NCBI GenBank assembly: GCA_902761355.1
Contig: CACWJY010000012.1
Coordinates: 30,869-94,868, forward strand
Reading direction: 5' to 3'
DNA: 64,000 bases
Source of the DNA: Fibrobacter succinogenes
Lineage (GTDB): Bacteria; Fibrobacterota; Fibrobacteria; Fibrobacterales; Fibrobacteraceae
The position numbers and the translations under genes were made by a program. Below the pieces are notes generated by a model. It saw only the letters and a program-made list of their open reading frames with translations. It made no database searches and was not told where the DNA came from. The stretch's first letter is position 1. The number at the start of each line of letters is the position of its first letter. Of the stretch, positions 34,902 through 44,310 are shown one piece after another.

Positions 34902-35074
34902 TGCGTTGTGTGAAAAGTATCACCACACACCCCTTATTTCACATTTTTCATCTCGCATTCCCCCTCCATTTATCCCTTTATTTGGTCATTTCATCCACTA
35001 AACACCCTGCATCTCCTTTTATATAATGCAATATTTTTTTACATTTGGGTCGCAAAAAGTATATAGGAGAAAGA

Positions 35075-36487
35075 ATGCCCAGGCATATAGCAGCATTATC
35101 GGCCCTGGCGCTGAGCATCGCGGTTCCCCAGATTTGGGCCACGACTTACACGCGAGAAGAAGCCGTCAGAATCGCCCTCGAAAAGTCCTCGGACGTCAAA
35201 ACCGCCGAAGAAGAACTCGTTTCGGCAAATTCCCAGGTAGACGCCGGTTACGGCAACGCCCTCCCGACCATCGACCTGAACGCCACCATTACCCGTATTT
35301 TTGGCCTTGACGACGTCAAGAAAGAAATGCCCATTACCAAGCTACAGGGCGATGTCCAAGAAAGTCTGAACGACGGTTCTGCGCCTTCTCCGTACGATTA
35401 CGTGAACTCTGGAGCCATTGACGGCCTCATTTACGGAATGAAATCCCAGGGATATCGTTGGCAATCGAGCGTCGGCCTTACCGCCACCCAGATTCTTTAC
35501 GCCCAGGGCAAGGTCGGCACAGGCATCGAAATCGCTAAGGCCTACAAGCACGTCAAAGAAGTCAACCTTGAAAACACAAAGGCAAACGTTCGCTACGATG
35601 TCGAAAACGCTTTCGACGAGCTCATCTATCTGGATTCTGCCATTACAATTCTTCACCAGTCCAGAGATATGCTCCAGGAGAACCTGAATTTTGTAGAACA
35701 GGGCCTTAAGAGCGGCACGCAAACCGAACTGGACCTGATTCGCGTGCAGCTTAAGATGGACCAGCTAAACTCCCAAATCAACAGCACCGAAAAAAAACGC
35801 GTTCTCGCCCGCAACGCCCTCCTCAACACTATGGGTATGGAATGGGAAACCGAAGTCAAATTCCAGGGCGATCTCCGCGACCCGGCTGCCGGCTATACCT
35901 ATCCCGACACCTCCATGTCGAACGTCAAAAAACGCCGTAAAGAACTCGTAATGCTCGAAGCCTCCGAAGAAATGCTCAACAAGAACGTTTCTATCGAAGA
36001 AGGCGGCTACAAACCGACCATCGTCCTTGTGGGTGGCCTCAAGTACGCCAACAACAAGAACCACTTTTACCAGTGGGACGCCCCCGATTGGGACGAAAAC
36101 ATCAACAAGTACGTTGCCTTGAACTTGACCATGAACCTTTTCAACGGCATGAAGACTAAAGAAGCCGTCGTTCAGGCAAAATCGAACCTGCGCAGCACGC
36201 AGATCAAGAAAGAAACAGCCGAACGTGGTTTCCGTGTGCAGATTGAATCTTGCGCCAACACACTCGATGACGCCAACACCCAGATTGAAATCGCAAAAAG
36301 TCAAATTAGCTTAGCTCAAAAGAACTACGATTTGACCAACGACGCCTATAAGCTCGGAAGAGAAACCCAGCTGAACCTTCTCACTGCGGAAAACGACCTC
36401 CGTTCCGCAAAGCTTGACTACATGAAGGCGATCGTAAATTGGAACAAGGCCTACAACGCACTCCTTCAGGCCACCGGTGAATATTAA
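35075..36487 (+). CDS. TolC-family outer-membrane efflux protein
   Basis: A 470-residue outer-membrane channel. A signal peptide (MPRHIAALSALALSIAVPQIWA) is followed by two OEP repeats of long helices and short strands. Typical elements are YTREEAVRIALEKSSDVKTA at the start, ELDLIRVQLKMDQLNSQI in the middle, and ETQLNLLTAENDLRSAKLDYMKAIVNWNKAYNALLQATG at the end (quoted in parts). ATG at 35075 is chosen because AGGAG lies 5 nt before it. It is followed after 15 bp by an adaptor and then an RND protein, making a complete tripartite system. Confidence 0.93.
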   Translation: MPRHIAALSALALSIAVPQIWATTYTREEAVRIALEKSSDVKTAEEELVSANSQVDAGYGNALPTIDLNATITRIFGLDDVKKEMPITKLQGDVQESLNDGSAPSPYDYVNSGAIDGLIYGMKSQGYRWQSSVGLTATQILYAQGKVGTGIEIAKAYKHVKEVNLENTKANVRYDVENAFDELIYLDSAITILHQSRDMLQENLNFVEQGLKSGTQTELDLIRVQLKMDQLNSQINSTEKKRVLARNALLNTMGMEWETEVKFQGDLRDPAAGYTYPDTSMSNVKKRRKELVMLEASEEMLNKNVSIEEGGYKPTIVLVGGLKYANNKNHFYQWDAPDWDENINKYVALNLTMNLFNGMKTKEAVVQAKSNLRSTQIKKETAERGFRVQIESCANTLDDANTQIEIAKSQISLAQKNYDLTNDAYKLGRETQLNLLTAENDLRSAKLDYMKAIVNWNKAYNALLQATGEY

Positions 36488-36502
36488 TAAGAAGAGGAAA
36501 GA

Positions 36503-37552
36503 ATGAACAAGACTGTCAAAACCCTCCTAACCCTCGCTACCGCATCTATGCTCCTCGTCGCCTGCAACCAAAAAGACGAGAAGAACAACGAACCCAAGAA
36601 AGCCTCTACCATCGAAGAAATCCAGAAGGAAAAGGGCAAGCCCGCCCGTGTGGTAAAGGCCGGTACATCAAAGCTTACCGACATGCGTAAGTTCAGCGGT
36701 ACTATCGAAGGTATCAACCAGAACAGCGCCATCTGCAAGATGGGAGACCCCATCGCCAAGATTAACGTGCAGGTCGGTTCTACCGTGCAAAAGGATCAGG
36801 TCATCGCCGAATACCTTTTCACTGGCGACAACACAAAATACCAGGAAGCACAGGAACAAACTGCTGTTCTTGAAAAAGCTGTCGAACGCATGCGCGAACT
36901 CCATGCAAAGGGCGGCATTAGCCAGCAAGACATGGACTCCAAGGAAATGGAACTCAAGGTCGCCAAGATGGGGCTTGAAACCGCCCGCCGCGCCACGTTG
37001 ATTCTCGCTCCCGAAGCAGGCGTGATTACCGAGATCAAGTTCAAGGTCGGCCAGACCCCGGGACAGGGAACCGCTTTTGCCACGATTGCAAAGCTGAATC
37101 AGGTCATCCTCAAGTTGAACGTCACGAGCAGGGACATCGGCTATTTTAAGAAAGGCGCCTCCGCCTCTGTGACCGTCGCTGGCGAAACCCTCAAGGGTAA
37201 GGTGAGCCTGATTCCTCTGGCTGCAGACCCCAGCACTCACTTTTTCCCGGTCGAAATCACGTTTGACAATAAAGCCAAGAAACTCTTGCCGGGTATGTAC
37301 GTGACCGCAGAAATCGAAGCCCGTCAGGTCGAAGGCATCGTGGTTCCCACCGAAGCCATCGTTTACCGCAACGGTCTGAATGCCATCTGGACAGTCGATA
37401 GCGAAGGCAAGGCACTCCGCAAGATTGTGAAGATTGGCGTACAGACTAAGGACGATGTACAGATTGTTGAAGGTCTCGAAGGCAACGAAACCATTATTGT
37501 CGAAGGCCAGTCCAAGATGAACGACGGTGACAAAGTTTTGGTCGTAGACTAG
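36503..37552 (+). CDS. RND efflux periplasmic adaptor lipoprotein
   Basis: A 349-residue HlyD/AcrA-type adaptor with a lipobox (LVAC, Cys21). The lipoyl halves (INVQVGSTVQKDQVIAEYLF and LAPEAGVITEIKFKVGQTPG) flank a short helical hairpin (AVLEKAVERMRELHAKGGI, MELKVAKMGLETARR). Beta-barrel and membrane-proximal domains follow (VVPTEAIVYRNGLNAIWTVD). AAGAGGAAAG precedes the ATG. It lies between TolC and RND genes with short gaps of 15 and 13 bp, so all three should be on one transcript. Confidence 0.92.
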   Translation: MNKTVKTLLTLATASMLLVACNQKDEKNNEPKKASTIEEIQKEKGKPARVVKAGTSKLTDMRKFSGTIEGINQNSAICKMGDPIAKINVQVGSTVQKDQVIAEYLFTGDNTKYQEAQEQTAVLEKAVERMRELHAKGGISQQDMDSKEMELKVAKMGLETARRATLILAPEAGVITEIKFKVGQTPGQGTAFATIAKLNQVILKLNVTSRDIGYFKKGASASVTVAGETLKGKVSLIPLAADPSTHFFPVEITFDNKAKKLLPGMYVTAEIEARQVEGIVVPTEAIVYRNGLNAIWTVDSEGKALRKIVKIGVQTKDDVQIVEGLEGNETIIVEGQSKMNDGDKVLVVD

Positions 37553-37565
37553 GAGATTTTGCTGA

Positions 37566-40500
37566 ATGATTAAGGCCAGTATCTATAAACCGATTACCAT
37601 GCTCATGGTCATCTTGACCGTGGTGGTTTTCGGTCTCTATACCTACAGCATGATGGTGGTGGACCTGATGCCGAAATTCGACGTCCCCGTGGTCACCGGT
37701 ACCATCATCTACCCGGGCGCAAACCCCGAAGAAATCGAAACAACCATCATCAAGCCTATCGAAGAACAGGTGGAACTGGTGGACGGTATCGACTACGTGC
37801 AGTCGATATGCCTTGAAAACTACGGTATCGTAGTCGCCATGTTCAACATGGGCATCAATGTGGACGTTGCGGCAAACGACGTGCGTTCCAAGATTGAACT
37901 TGCGGCAGCCGATTTCCCCGATGCCGTGGAAGCCCCGATTATCTCGAAGGTGGACATCAACGGTGCCGCCATCATGGCTATCTCGTTTACGGGTCCGCTC
38001 AACTCTACGGAACTCCGCCAGAAAGTGGAAGACGAAATCGAACCGCTATTCACCTCTGTTCCCGGCGTGGCAAGCGTAGACCTTTTCGGTGGTACCACGC
38101 GCCAGATTTCGATTGAACTCGACAAAGACAAGATGATTGACCGCAACGTGGACATTTCGACCATCATGGGAATCTTTGGACAGGCGAACGTCAACAACCC
38201 CGTGGGCGAAGTCATCGGCAAACACAAGAATACGACCGTTCGTACCGCCGGTAAATTCACGAGCCTCGACGAAATGCGCGACATGGATATCCCGACCGCA
38301 AAGGGTGTCATCAAGCTTTCTGAAATCGCCGATGTCAAGGACACCGTCGAAACGATTACATCCGCTTCCCGCTTCAACGGAACGAACTCCGTATCACTCG
38401 ACATCAAGAAGCGTTCCGACGCTAACGTGGTGGAAGTTTCCAAGGGCGTTATCAAGCGCATGAACGAAATCCAAAAGACTCTCCCCGAAGGATTCGAACT
38501 TCACCTGGTGTACGACAAGTCCGAAGCGGTGAACGAAGCTATCGATAACGTGATCCAGAACATCATCATCGCTATCGGTCTTACTTCTATCTTGCTGCTC
38601 CTGTTCCTGGGCAAGTTCTCGACGATGATTATCGCAGCCATCACGATGCCGATTTCCGTGATTGGTGCATTCACCCTGATGTATTTTGCAGGATTCGGCA
38701 TCAACATGATGTCGCTCATGGCACTCTCCAGTTCCGTGGGTCTATTGGTAACGAACTCCATCGTGGTGCTTGAAAACATCAACGAAAAGTTGAAACTTGG
38801 ACTGGACCCGAAAGAAGCTGCCTACAGGGGCACCTCCGAAATCATGGTCGCCATCATGGCATCCACACTCACAAACGTCTGCGTGTTCGTGCCGATTGCC
38901 TTCATGAAGTCCATCGCGGGTATCTTCTTTAGAACCTTCGGCCTTACCATGGTGTTTGCCACGTTCGTGTCGCTTCTGGTGACCTTCACCTTGACACCGC
39001 TTATGGCGGCCTACCTGTTCAAGGGCAAGAAGAAGGACGAAAACGGCAACATCATCGAAGAAAAGCCGGGCATCATTTCGCGCATTCTGGGGCTCTTCCC
39101 CAAATTCCTGAACGGAATTCGTTTTATTTACCTCAAGACCCTTTCGTTCTGCCTATCGATTCCCGGCGTGCTTTTCCAGGTAGTCGCCCTTGTCGCAGGA
39201 ATTTTCTTCGTGGGCATTCTCGCCAAGAACTTCCTTACGGTCGAAGTGATGCCGAAGCAGGACCAGGGCATGATTTCTGTGAAGCTTGAAATGCCCGTGG
39301 GTACCAACATCGAAACAACCGACAGTGTTGCACGCATCATCGAAAGCCGCATCAAGGACGTTCCTGAAATTGTGCACTACAGCATGAACGTGGGTGGAAC
39401 CAGCAACAACGGCGGTTCCGTAAACCAGGCAACGATGCGTGTAAAGCTCTTGAAGGACTGGGAAGGCCGTACCCGCAGCACCGACGACATCGTTGACTCG
39501 CTGCGTCCTTACCTGGCCGACATTCCCGATGCATTCATTTCGATCAAGTCCACTTCTGCGTCAGAAACGAACAACAACTCTGCCGGCGACGTGGTGCTCG
39601 AAGTGAGCGGCCTGCACGCCGACTCCGTGGTGAAGGCTTCCGAAATCGTGATGGACAAGATCAAGGAAACTATCGACGGTATTGTTGACGTGAAGATGAG
39701 CTACGAAGCGGGTAAGCCCGAAATTCGCCTTATCCCGAACCGTCAGGCACTCGCCGACTACGGCGTGACCCTCAAGACCGTTGCTACCTACAACTATATC
39801 GCAGTAAGTGGCTACGAAGCGGGCCAGTTCACCGATGACGGCGAAGAATACGATGTGTATGTGCGTATGCAGGAAAAGGACCGTCAGAGCCACGGCGACA
39901 TCGAAGCTTTGCCGATCATGACTCCGAAGGGCTACGTAAACGCAAGCGAACTTTTCTATATCGAAGACGGCGCAGGCCCGACCCGTATTGATCGCAAGCG
40001 CAAGATGAGACGCGTGGACGTTTCGATGAACCTGCTTCCCGGCCACACCACCGGTGAAATTATGGGCAAGATCGGAAAGCTCACTGCAGAAATGAAGGAC
40101 CAGGTTCCCGAAGGAATTTCGTTTGGCTTCGGCGGTAACGCCGACATGCAGAACGACATGGTGGACGAATTCAAGACCGCCATCCTGATGGCTATCATCC
40201 TCACCTACATTTTGCTGATTGCTCTCCTCGAAAGCTTCGCCCAGCCGTTCATCATCATGACGACTATCCCGATGGGTGCTATCGGCGTGGTGCTTTCGCT
40301 TATCTTTACCGGCAAGGCTCTTTCGATGATTGCCCTCATGGCTATCGTGATGCTTATCGGTGTGGTGGTGAACAACGCCATTCTACTTCTTGACGAAGCA
40401 AACCGACTGCTCCGAAGTGGCGCTATGGGACGCCGTTCAGCCATCATGACTGCAGGCAAGACGAAATTCCAGCCGATTGTGCTTGCAACATTTGCCTCTG

Positions 40501-40709
40501 TGGTGGCTCAGCTTCCGCTGGCGTTTGCCCTCGGTGGTAACGTGGCCGCCATGACCCAGCCGATGGGTATTGCGTCTGTGGGCGGTTTGATTGTGTCTGC
40601 AATCCTTACCATGTACCTGGTGCCGACCTTCTTCTGGCTCCCGAACGCCATTACAAGCAAGGTAAAGAGCACGGCTAGCCGAATTGTGGCAAAACGCCAT
40701 CACAAATAA
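37566..40709 (+). CDS. RND-family transporter lacking the canonical proton-relay residues
   Basis: A 1047-residue inner-membrane RND protein of normal length and topology (MIKASIYKPITMLMVILTVVV first helix; porter-domain PGANPEEIE). It belongs with the SwrC/acriflavin-resistance-like clade by motifs such as GVVVNNAILLLDEAN. The TM4 motif, usually G-x-x-V-D-(D/N)-(A/S)-I-V, here reads GLLVTNSIVVLEN, with Thr396-Asn397 where AcrB has Asp407-Asp408. The TM10 lysine site is Asn936. The codons are ACG AAC at 38751-38756 and AAC at 40371-40373. The first RND protein in this window has all three residues, so the contrast is internal. Energy source and substrate are therefore uncertain. Confidence 0.92.
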   Translation: MIKASIYKPITMLMVILTVVVFGLYTYSMMVVDLMPKFDVPVVTGTIIYPGANPEEIETTIIKPIEEQVELVDGIDYVQSICLENYGIVVAMFNMGINVDVAANDVRSKIELAAADFPDAVEAPIISKVDINGAAIMAISFTGPLNSTELRQKVEDEIEPLFTSVPGVASVDLFGGTTRQISIELDKDKMIDRNVDISTIMGIFGQANVNNPVGEVIGKHKNTTVRTAGKFTSLDEMRDMDIPTAKGVIKLSEIADVKDTVETITSASRFNGTNSVSLDIKKRSDANVVEVSKGVIKRMNEIQKTLPEGFELHLVYDKSEAVNEAIDNVIQNIIIAIGLTSILLLLFLGKFSTMIIAAITMPISVIGAFTLMYFAGFGINMMSLMALSSSVGLLVTNSIVVLENINEKLKLGLDPKEAAYRGTSEIMVAIMASTLTNVCVFVPIAFMKSIAGIFFRTFGLTMVFATFVSLLVTFTLTPLMAAYLFKGKKKDENGNIIEEKPGIISRILGLFPKFLNGIRFIYLKTLSFCLSIPGVLFQVVALVAGIFFVGILAKNFLTVEVMPKQDQGMISVKLEMPVGTNIETTDSVARIIESRIKDVPEIVHYSMNVGGTSNNGGSVNQATMRVKLLKDWEGRTRSTDDIVDSLRPYLADIPDAFISIKSTSASETNNNSAGDVVLEVSGLHADSVVKASEIVMDKIKETIDGIVDVKMSYEAGKPEIRLIPNRQALADYGVTLKTVATYNYIAVSGYEAGQFTDDGEEYDVYVRMQEKDRQSHGDIEALPIMTPKGYVNASELFYIEDGAGPTRIDRKRKMRRVDVSMNLLPGHTTGEIMGKIGKLTAEMKDQVPEGISFGFGGNADMQNDMVDEFKTAILMAIILTYILLIALLESFAQPFIIMTTIPMGAIGVVLSLIFTGKALSMIALMAIVMLIGVVVNNAILLLDEANRLLRSGAMGRRSAIMTAGKTKFQPIVLATFASVVAQLPLAFALGGNVAAMTQPMGIASVGGLIVSAILTMYLVPTFFWLPNAITSKVKSTASRIVAKRHHK

Positions 40710-40740
40710 GATTAAGTTTAGACAATAGAGAGAGAAGTAA

Positions 40741-40769
40741 GTCCCGGTGCAAAAGTGCCGGGACTTTTT
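40741..40769 (+). terminator. Terminator of the TolC-MFP-RND operon
   Basis: GTCCCGG (40741-40747) pairs with CCGGGAC (40758-40764), followed by TTTTT. The -10 of the next gene begins 3 nt later. Confidence 0.85.
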
Positions 40770-40771
40770 AC

Positions 40772-40777
40772 TATATT
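40772..40777 (+). promoter_or_regulatory. -10 element (TATATT) of a probable leaderless gene
   Basis: TATATT is followed by CTAGCCT (7 nt) and the ATG at 40785. No Shine-Dalgarno. The -35 region would overlap the upstream terminator hairpin. Confidence 0.6.
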
Positions 40778-40784
40778 CTAGCCT

Positions 40785-41783
40785 ATGAAAATCTCCGACC
40801 GGACATTGGGTTACATATCGCTCGTAGCGCTGATCGGGCTTTTTGCATTTATAGCCTACTGCATGTGGGATGCCCACCACGAGGCAACCACTATCATCGA
40901 AGTGGATTTTAAGGAACTGGGATCCCTGCAACCCGAAGACCAGGTCGTTATACGCGGCTACACGGTCGGTACTATCGGGAATGTCCGATGGCTCGGAGAC
41001 CGAGCTCGAGTCCAGATTAAATTCAGCCAACCCGTCGTCATACGCGAAGGAACTCAATTCAATAACGTAAACTACGCCATTATGGGACAACGCCGACTCG
41101 AAATCGTCCCCTCTAAAGTCGGCAAGGTTCTCCCCAACGACTATATCCATACAGGCACCTTTGAACCAGGCATCGCCGAAATGCTCCACCTGATCGAAAA
41201 CATCAACGAGCAGATAAGCGAGTTTAGAGAAATGGTTCATCTGCTTCTCGAAGGCGATTCGACCCATATGTCGGCCACGCAAGCATTCGAAAGCATATTC
41301 AAGGGACTCGAAGGGACCTTGATCAATACAGAAAACAGCCTTACAACGCTCCAACCGGTTTTGAACAACCTCTTTGCCCAAATTGACAGCGCCAACGTCA
41401 ACATGATTGCCATTACAAAGCAGGCTGACTCCACCATCAAAATCGTAACCGACGCCGTCAACGAAAAAATCACCCTGGCCGAAGGAGCTCTTTCCGCAAT
41501 TTCGAGCGGGGCTGCCAACACTAACCGAATCATTGACGAAATTGAAGCAAACCCCTTCTACAACAAGTTCTTCTACTCTTCTGAAATGGTCGACAATGTT
41601 AACGACCTCGTAAGCAAGCTTAACGAATTAGTTCGCGCCATCGACACAAAGGGAATCAAGGTCCTCGATAAGGACGGCAACCCAGTCAAGGCGTTTACCT
41701 GGAAGAACTTGAATATTGTCGGAAAGACCGCACGCGAAAAGGCTAAAGAACGAGCGGAAAAAGGCGAAAAGCTCCCCGAGTAA
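40785..41783 (+). CDS. MCE/MlaD-domain protein
   Basis: A 332-residue protein with one N-terminal transmembrane helix (LGYISLVALIGLFAFIAYCMW) and a single MCE domain (about 33-120): IIEVDFKELGSLQPEDQVVIRGYTVGTI and NYAIMGQRRLEIVPS (quoted in parts). A long helical C-terminal part follows (ENINEQISEFREMVHLLLEG onward). MlaD-type proteins form periplasmic hexamers that carry phospholipids between membranes together with an MlaE permease and MlaF ATPase; neither of those genes is nearby. The gene is followed 3 bp later by recG. Start probably leaderless. Confidence 0.85.
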   Translation: MKISDRTLGYISLVALIGLFAFIAYCMWDAHHEATTIIEVDFKELGSLQPEDQVVIRGYTVGTIGNVRWLGDRARVQIKFSQPVVIREGTQFNNVNYAIMGQRRLEIVPSKVGKVLPNDYIHTGTFEPGIAEMLHLIENINEQISEFREMVHLLLEGDSTHMSATQAFESIFKGLEGTLINTENSLTTLQPVLNNLFAQIDSANVNMIAITKQADSTIKIVTDAVNEKITLAEGALSAISSGAANTNRIIDEIEANPFYNKFFYSSEMVDNVNDLVSKLNELVRAIDTKGIKVLDKDGNPVKAFTWKNLNIVGKTAREKAKERAEKGEKLPE

Positions 41784-41786
41784 AAC

Positions 41787-43835
41787 ATGGACTTGAGTAA
41801 CCTACCCAAGATGGGGCCCAAAAGCCTAGAAGCACTCAAGGCGGCGGGAATTCTTTCACTTGCCGACTTTCTCTATAACATCCCTCGTACCTACTTGGAT
41901 CAGACCAAGGTCTCCGCGATCGGAAACCTGCACGTCGGAGAGCGAGCCGTTGTTATAGGGAACATTATCAGGGCCGGACTTATTCGCGGACGTGGCAACC
42001 GTTTTGTGGCGACACTTGCCGATGGCACCGGCGAAATCACCTTAACCTTTTTTAAGGGGACCTCTTACCAAAGCAGGCGCCTGCAACCGGGAACACGCTG
42101 GCTTGCAACAGGAGTCATTGGAGAATACCGCGGACTCCAGATGACCCACCCCGACATGCAGCCCATGGACCAAGACGAACAGTTTAGTGGGCAAATTTTA
42201 CCGGTGTACCCCATGACCGAAGCCATGGTCAAGGCTCGCATTACGCAAAAGTCGCTCCGCAACTGGTACAACGTCATCTTTCACTTTCCGGCGCTTACTT
42301 TATCAGGAATCTGTCCAAAAGAGCTTACCGACTATCTTCATTTTTCCCCTGTTCTCGAAAATCTAAAAACGCTGCATCAGCCTATCGATTTTGAAACAAT
42401 CCGTAAGGCAAAATTTCAGCTCAAGATTCTAGAGTTACTCCCCTTCTGCCTGCGTATGATCAGGCGACGCGAAAACCAGAAGATACGAGGACACGAGCGC
42501 CAAATTGACCTGGGGCAGGTCATGCTCGCCAAATCGAGGCTTCCCTTTACCTTGACAGGAGGGCAAGATGCGGCGCTCAACCGCATTATTGACGGACTCA
42601 ACGGAAAAAAGCAATTCCACGCGCTGCTACAAGGTGACGTAGGCTGCGGCAAGACGGTGGTCGCCCTGCTCGCCATGCTGGCCGTGTGCGGCGCTGGCGA
42701 GCAATGCGCATTGATGGTGCCAACCGATATATTGGCACGCCAGCACTTTAAGCAGATGAAACCGTTCTTTGAGGCCGCTGGAATGCGCATTCAACTTTTA
42801 GTTGGGGCGACCCCCGCCGCCGAAAAGCGGCAAATTCTAGGCGAACTGCAAATGGGGCTTTGCCAGGCCGTTATCGGCACCCATGCGCTATATTCAAAGG
42901 ACGTCACATTTGCAAAACTAGGCCTAGTGATTATCGATGAACAGCACCGCTTTGGCGTCAACCAGCGCGAAGCCCTGCTGTCTAAAGGCGAATACCCCGA
43001 CATGCTCGTGATGAGCGCAACGCCGATTCCCCGAAGCCTCGCCATGACCCTATACGGTGACCTGCAGGTTATTTCGATTAAGGAGAAGCCTGCCGGAAGA
43101 AAGCCCGTCAAAACGCGCCTTGTGAGCCCCGATAAAAGAAACGACATGAAGAAATTCATTTGCAGCGAGGCGAAGGGCGGAAATCTATGCTACTGGATTG
43201 TAAGCCGCGTCGGGAGCGACGAAGAAGGCAACGCGAGAAGTGTCGATGACGTGGTCCAGGAACTCCGCACATTTGATTCTTCTGTAATTGTCGAAGGCAT
43301 CCATGGGCAAATGAACGAAGAAGAACGCGACGGCATTCTAAAGAGATTCGCCGCCGGAGAAGTCCACATTCTTGTGGCGACGACCGTCATCGAAGTCGGC
43401 GTGAACGTTCCCGAGGCAAACATCATGGCGATCGACCAGCCCGACCGTTTCGGGCTGGCGCAGCTGCATCAGCTGCGCGGGCGTGTTGGTCGCGGCGATA
43501 TGCAAGCCTGGTGTTTCTTGATGCTTCCGGAAGATGCTTCCGCCGACAACACGCTCGATCGCCTGACGCAATTTAGCCACACCGATGACGGATTTGAAAT
43601 TGCAGAACTCGATTTGCAGACCCGCGGAGCAGGCAACCTAGAAGGCAACGAGCAGAGCGGTTCCTGGGTTTTCCGCTGGTTTGACTGGATTAAGGACCAG
43701 GAACTCATTGCGCAAACCTTGCAGATGGCTGACAACATCCTCAAAGACAAAGGCGCCTTTGACGAAGACGCCCGCGAAAAAATCCAGCTCTGGTACAGCG
43801 AAAAGAAATCCGCCAACGAAGACGGCGTGCATTAG
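41787..43835 (+). CDS. recG: ATP-dependent DNA helicase RecG
   Basis: A 682-residue superfamily 2 helicase that reverses stalled forks and processes Holliday junctions. The N-terminal wedge (OB) domain shows VVIGNIIRAGLIRGRGNRFVATLADGTG. The helicase motor carries Walker A GDVGCGKT, DEQH (VIIDEQHRFGVNQRE), SATPIPRSLAMTLYGDL, TTVIEVGVNVPEANIM and QLRGRVGRG. Length is close to E. coli RecG (693). The ATG is 3 bp after the MCE gene stop, so the pair is probably cotranscribed. Confidence 0.97.
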   Translation: MDLSNLPKMGPKSLEALKAAGILSLADFLYNIPRTYLDQTKVSAIGNLHVGERAVVIGNIIRAGLIRGRGNRFVATLADGTGEITLTFFKGTSYQSRRLQPGTRWLATGVIGEYRGLQMTHPDMQPMDQDEQFSGQILPVYPMTEAMVKARITQKSLRNWYNVIFHFPALTLSGICPKELTDYLHFSPVLENLKTLHQPIDFETIRKAKFQLKILELLPFCLRMIRRRENQKIRGHERQIDLGQVMLAKSRLPFTLTGGQDAALNRIIDGLNGKKQFHALLQGDVGCGKTVVALLAMLAVCGAGEQCALMVPTDILARQHFKQMKPFFEAAGMRIQLLVGATPAAEKRQILGELQMGLCQAVIGTHALYSKDVTFAKLGLVIIDEQHRFGVNQREALLSKGEYPDMLVMSATPIPRSLAMTLYGDLQVISIKEKPAGRKPVKTRLVSPDKRNDMKKFICSEAKGGNLCYWIVSRVGSDEEGNARSVDDVVQELRTFDSSVIVEGIHGQMNEEERDGILKRFAAGEVHILVATTVIEVGVNVPEANIMAIDQPDRFGLAQLHQLRGRVGRGDMQAWCFLMLPEDASADNTLDRLTQFSHTDDGFEIAELDLQTRGAGNLEGNEQSGSWVFRWFDWIKDQELIAQTLQMADNILKDKGAFDEDAREKIQLWYSEKKSANEDGVH

Positions 43836-43847
43836 CCGCACCGGTCG

Positions 43848-44168
43848 CTATTCCAACATCGGGGCAACAGTCAAAATGACAAGCCCAATCAAGACCGCAT
43901 TCAAAAAGAAGAATGCGCGACGCACAATTTTGTAGAATAACGGCAACCAGTGAAAAACATGGTCACTCGGCTGTAAAAGTTCCTTAAATCCGAGAAAAAT
44001 ACTGATTGCTCCCGTCACAATCATCATCATGGCCCCTACATAATAGCCTTCGTTCCAAACGGCCACCGTAAGGGCAGTGCCCATCAGCATGGCGATTACG
44101 CCGATGACGACTCCAATACGCAAAATCAGTTTGTTTATATGTTCTCGATTCAAAGAAAACCTCGACAA
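43848..44168 (-). CDS. Small membrane protein, function unknown
   Basis: A 106-residue protein with three hydrophobic helices: LRIGVVIGVIAMLMGTALTV, VGAMMMIVTGAISIFLGF and FFFLNAVLIGLVILTV. The N-terminus is basic. No family recognised. The start is uncertain: a TTG at 44168 follows a TATATT by 9 nt, while an internal TTG at 44153 has GAGG 6 nt upstream. It is convergent with recG. Confidence 0.6.
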   Translation of the reverse strand: MSRFSLNREHINKLILRIGVVIGVIAMLMGTALTVAVWNEGYYVGAMMMIVTGAISIFLGFKELLQPSDHVFHWLPLFYKIVRRAFFFLNAVLIGLVILTVAPMLE

Positions 44169-44310
44169 TGATTTCCAAATATAAAAAAAAGCGGCGTCAC
44201 CAAATTACAGAATTGTCGCATATTTATTACAGTAATAATAACGGAAGAAAAACATAACAACACTTTTTTCATAGCGTTTCTAACTTTGGGCCATCCAAAA
44301 CAGGATTCCT

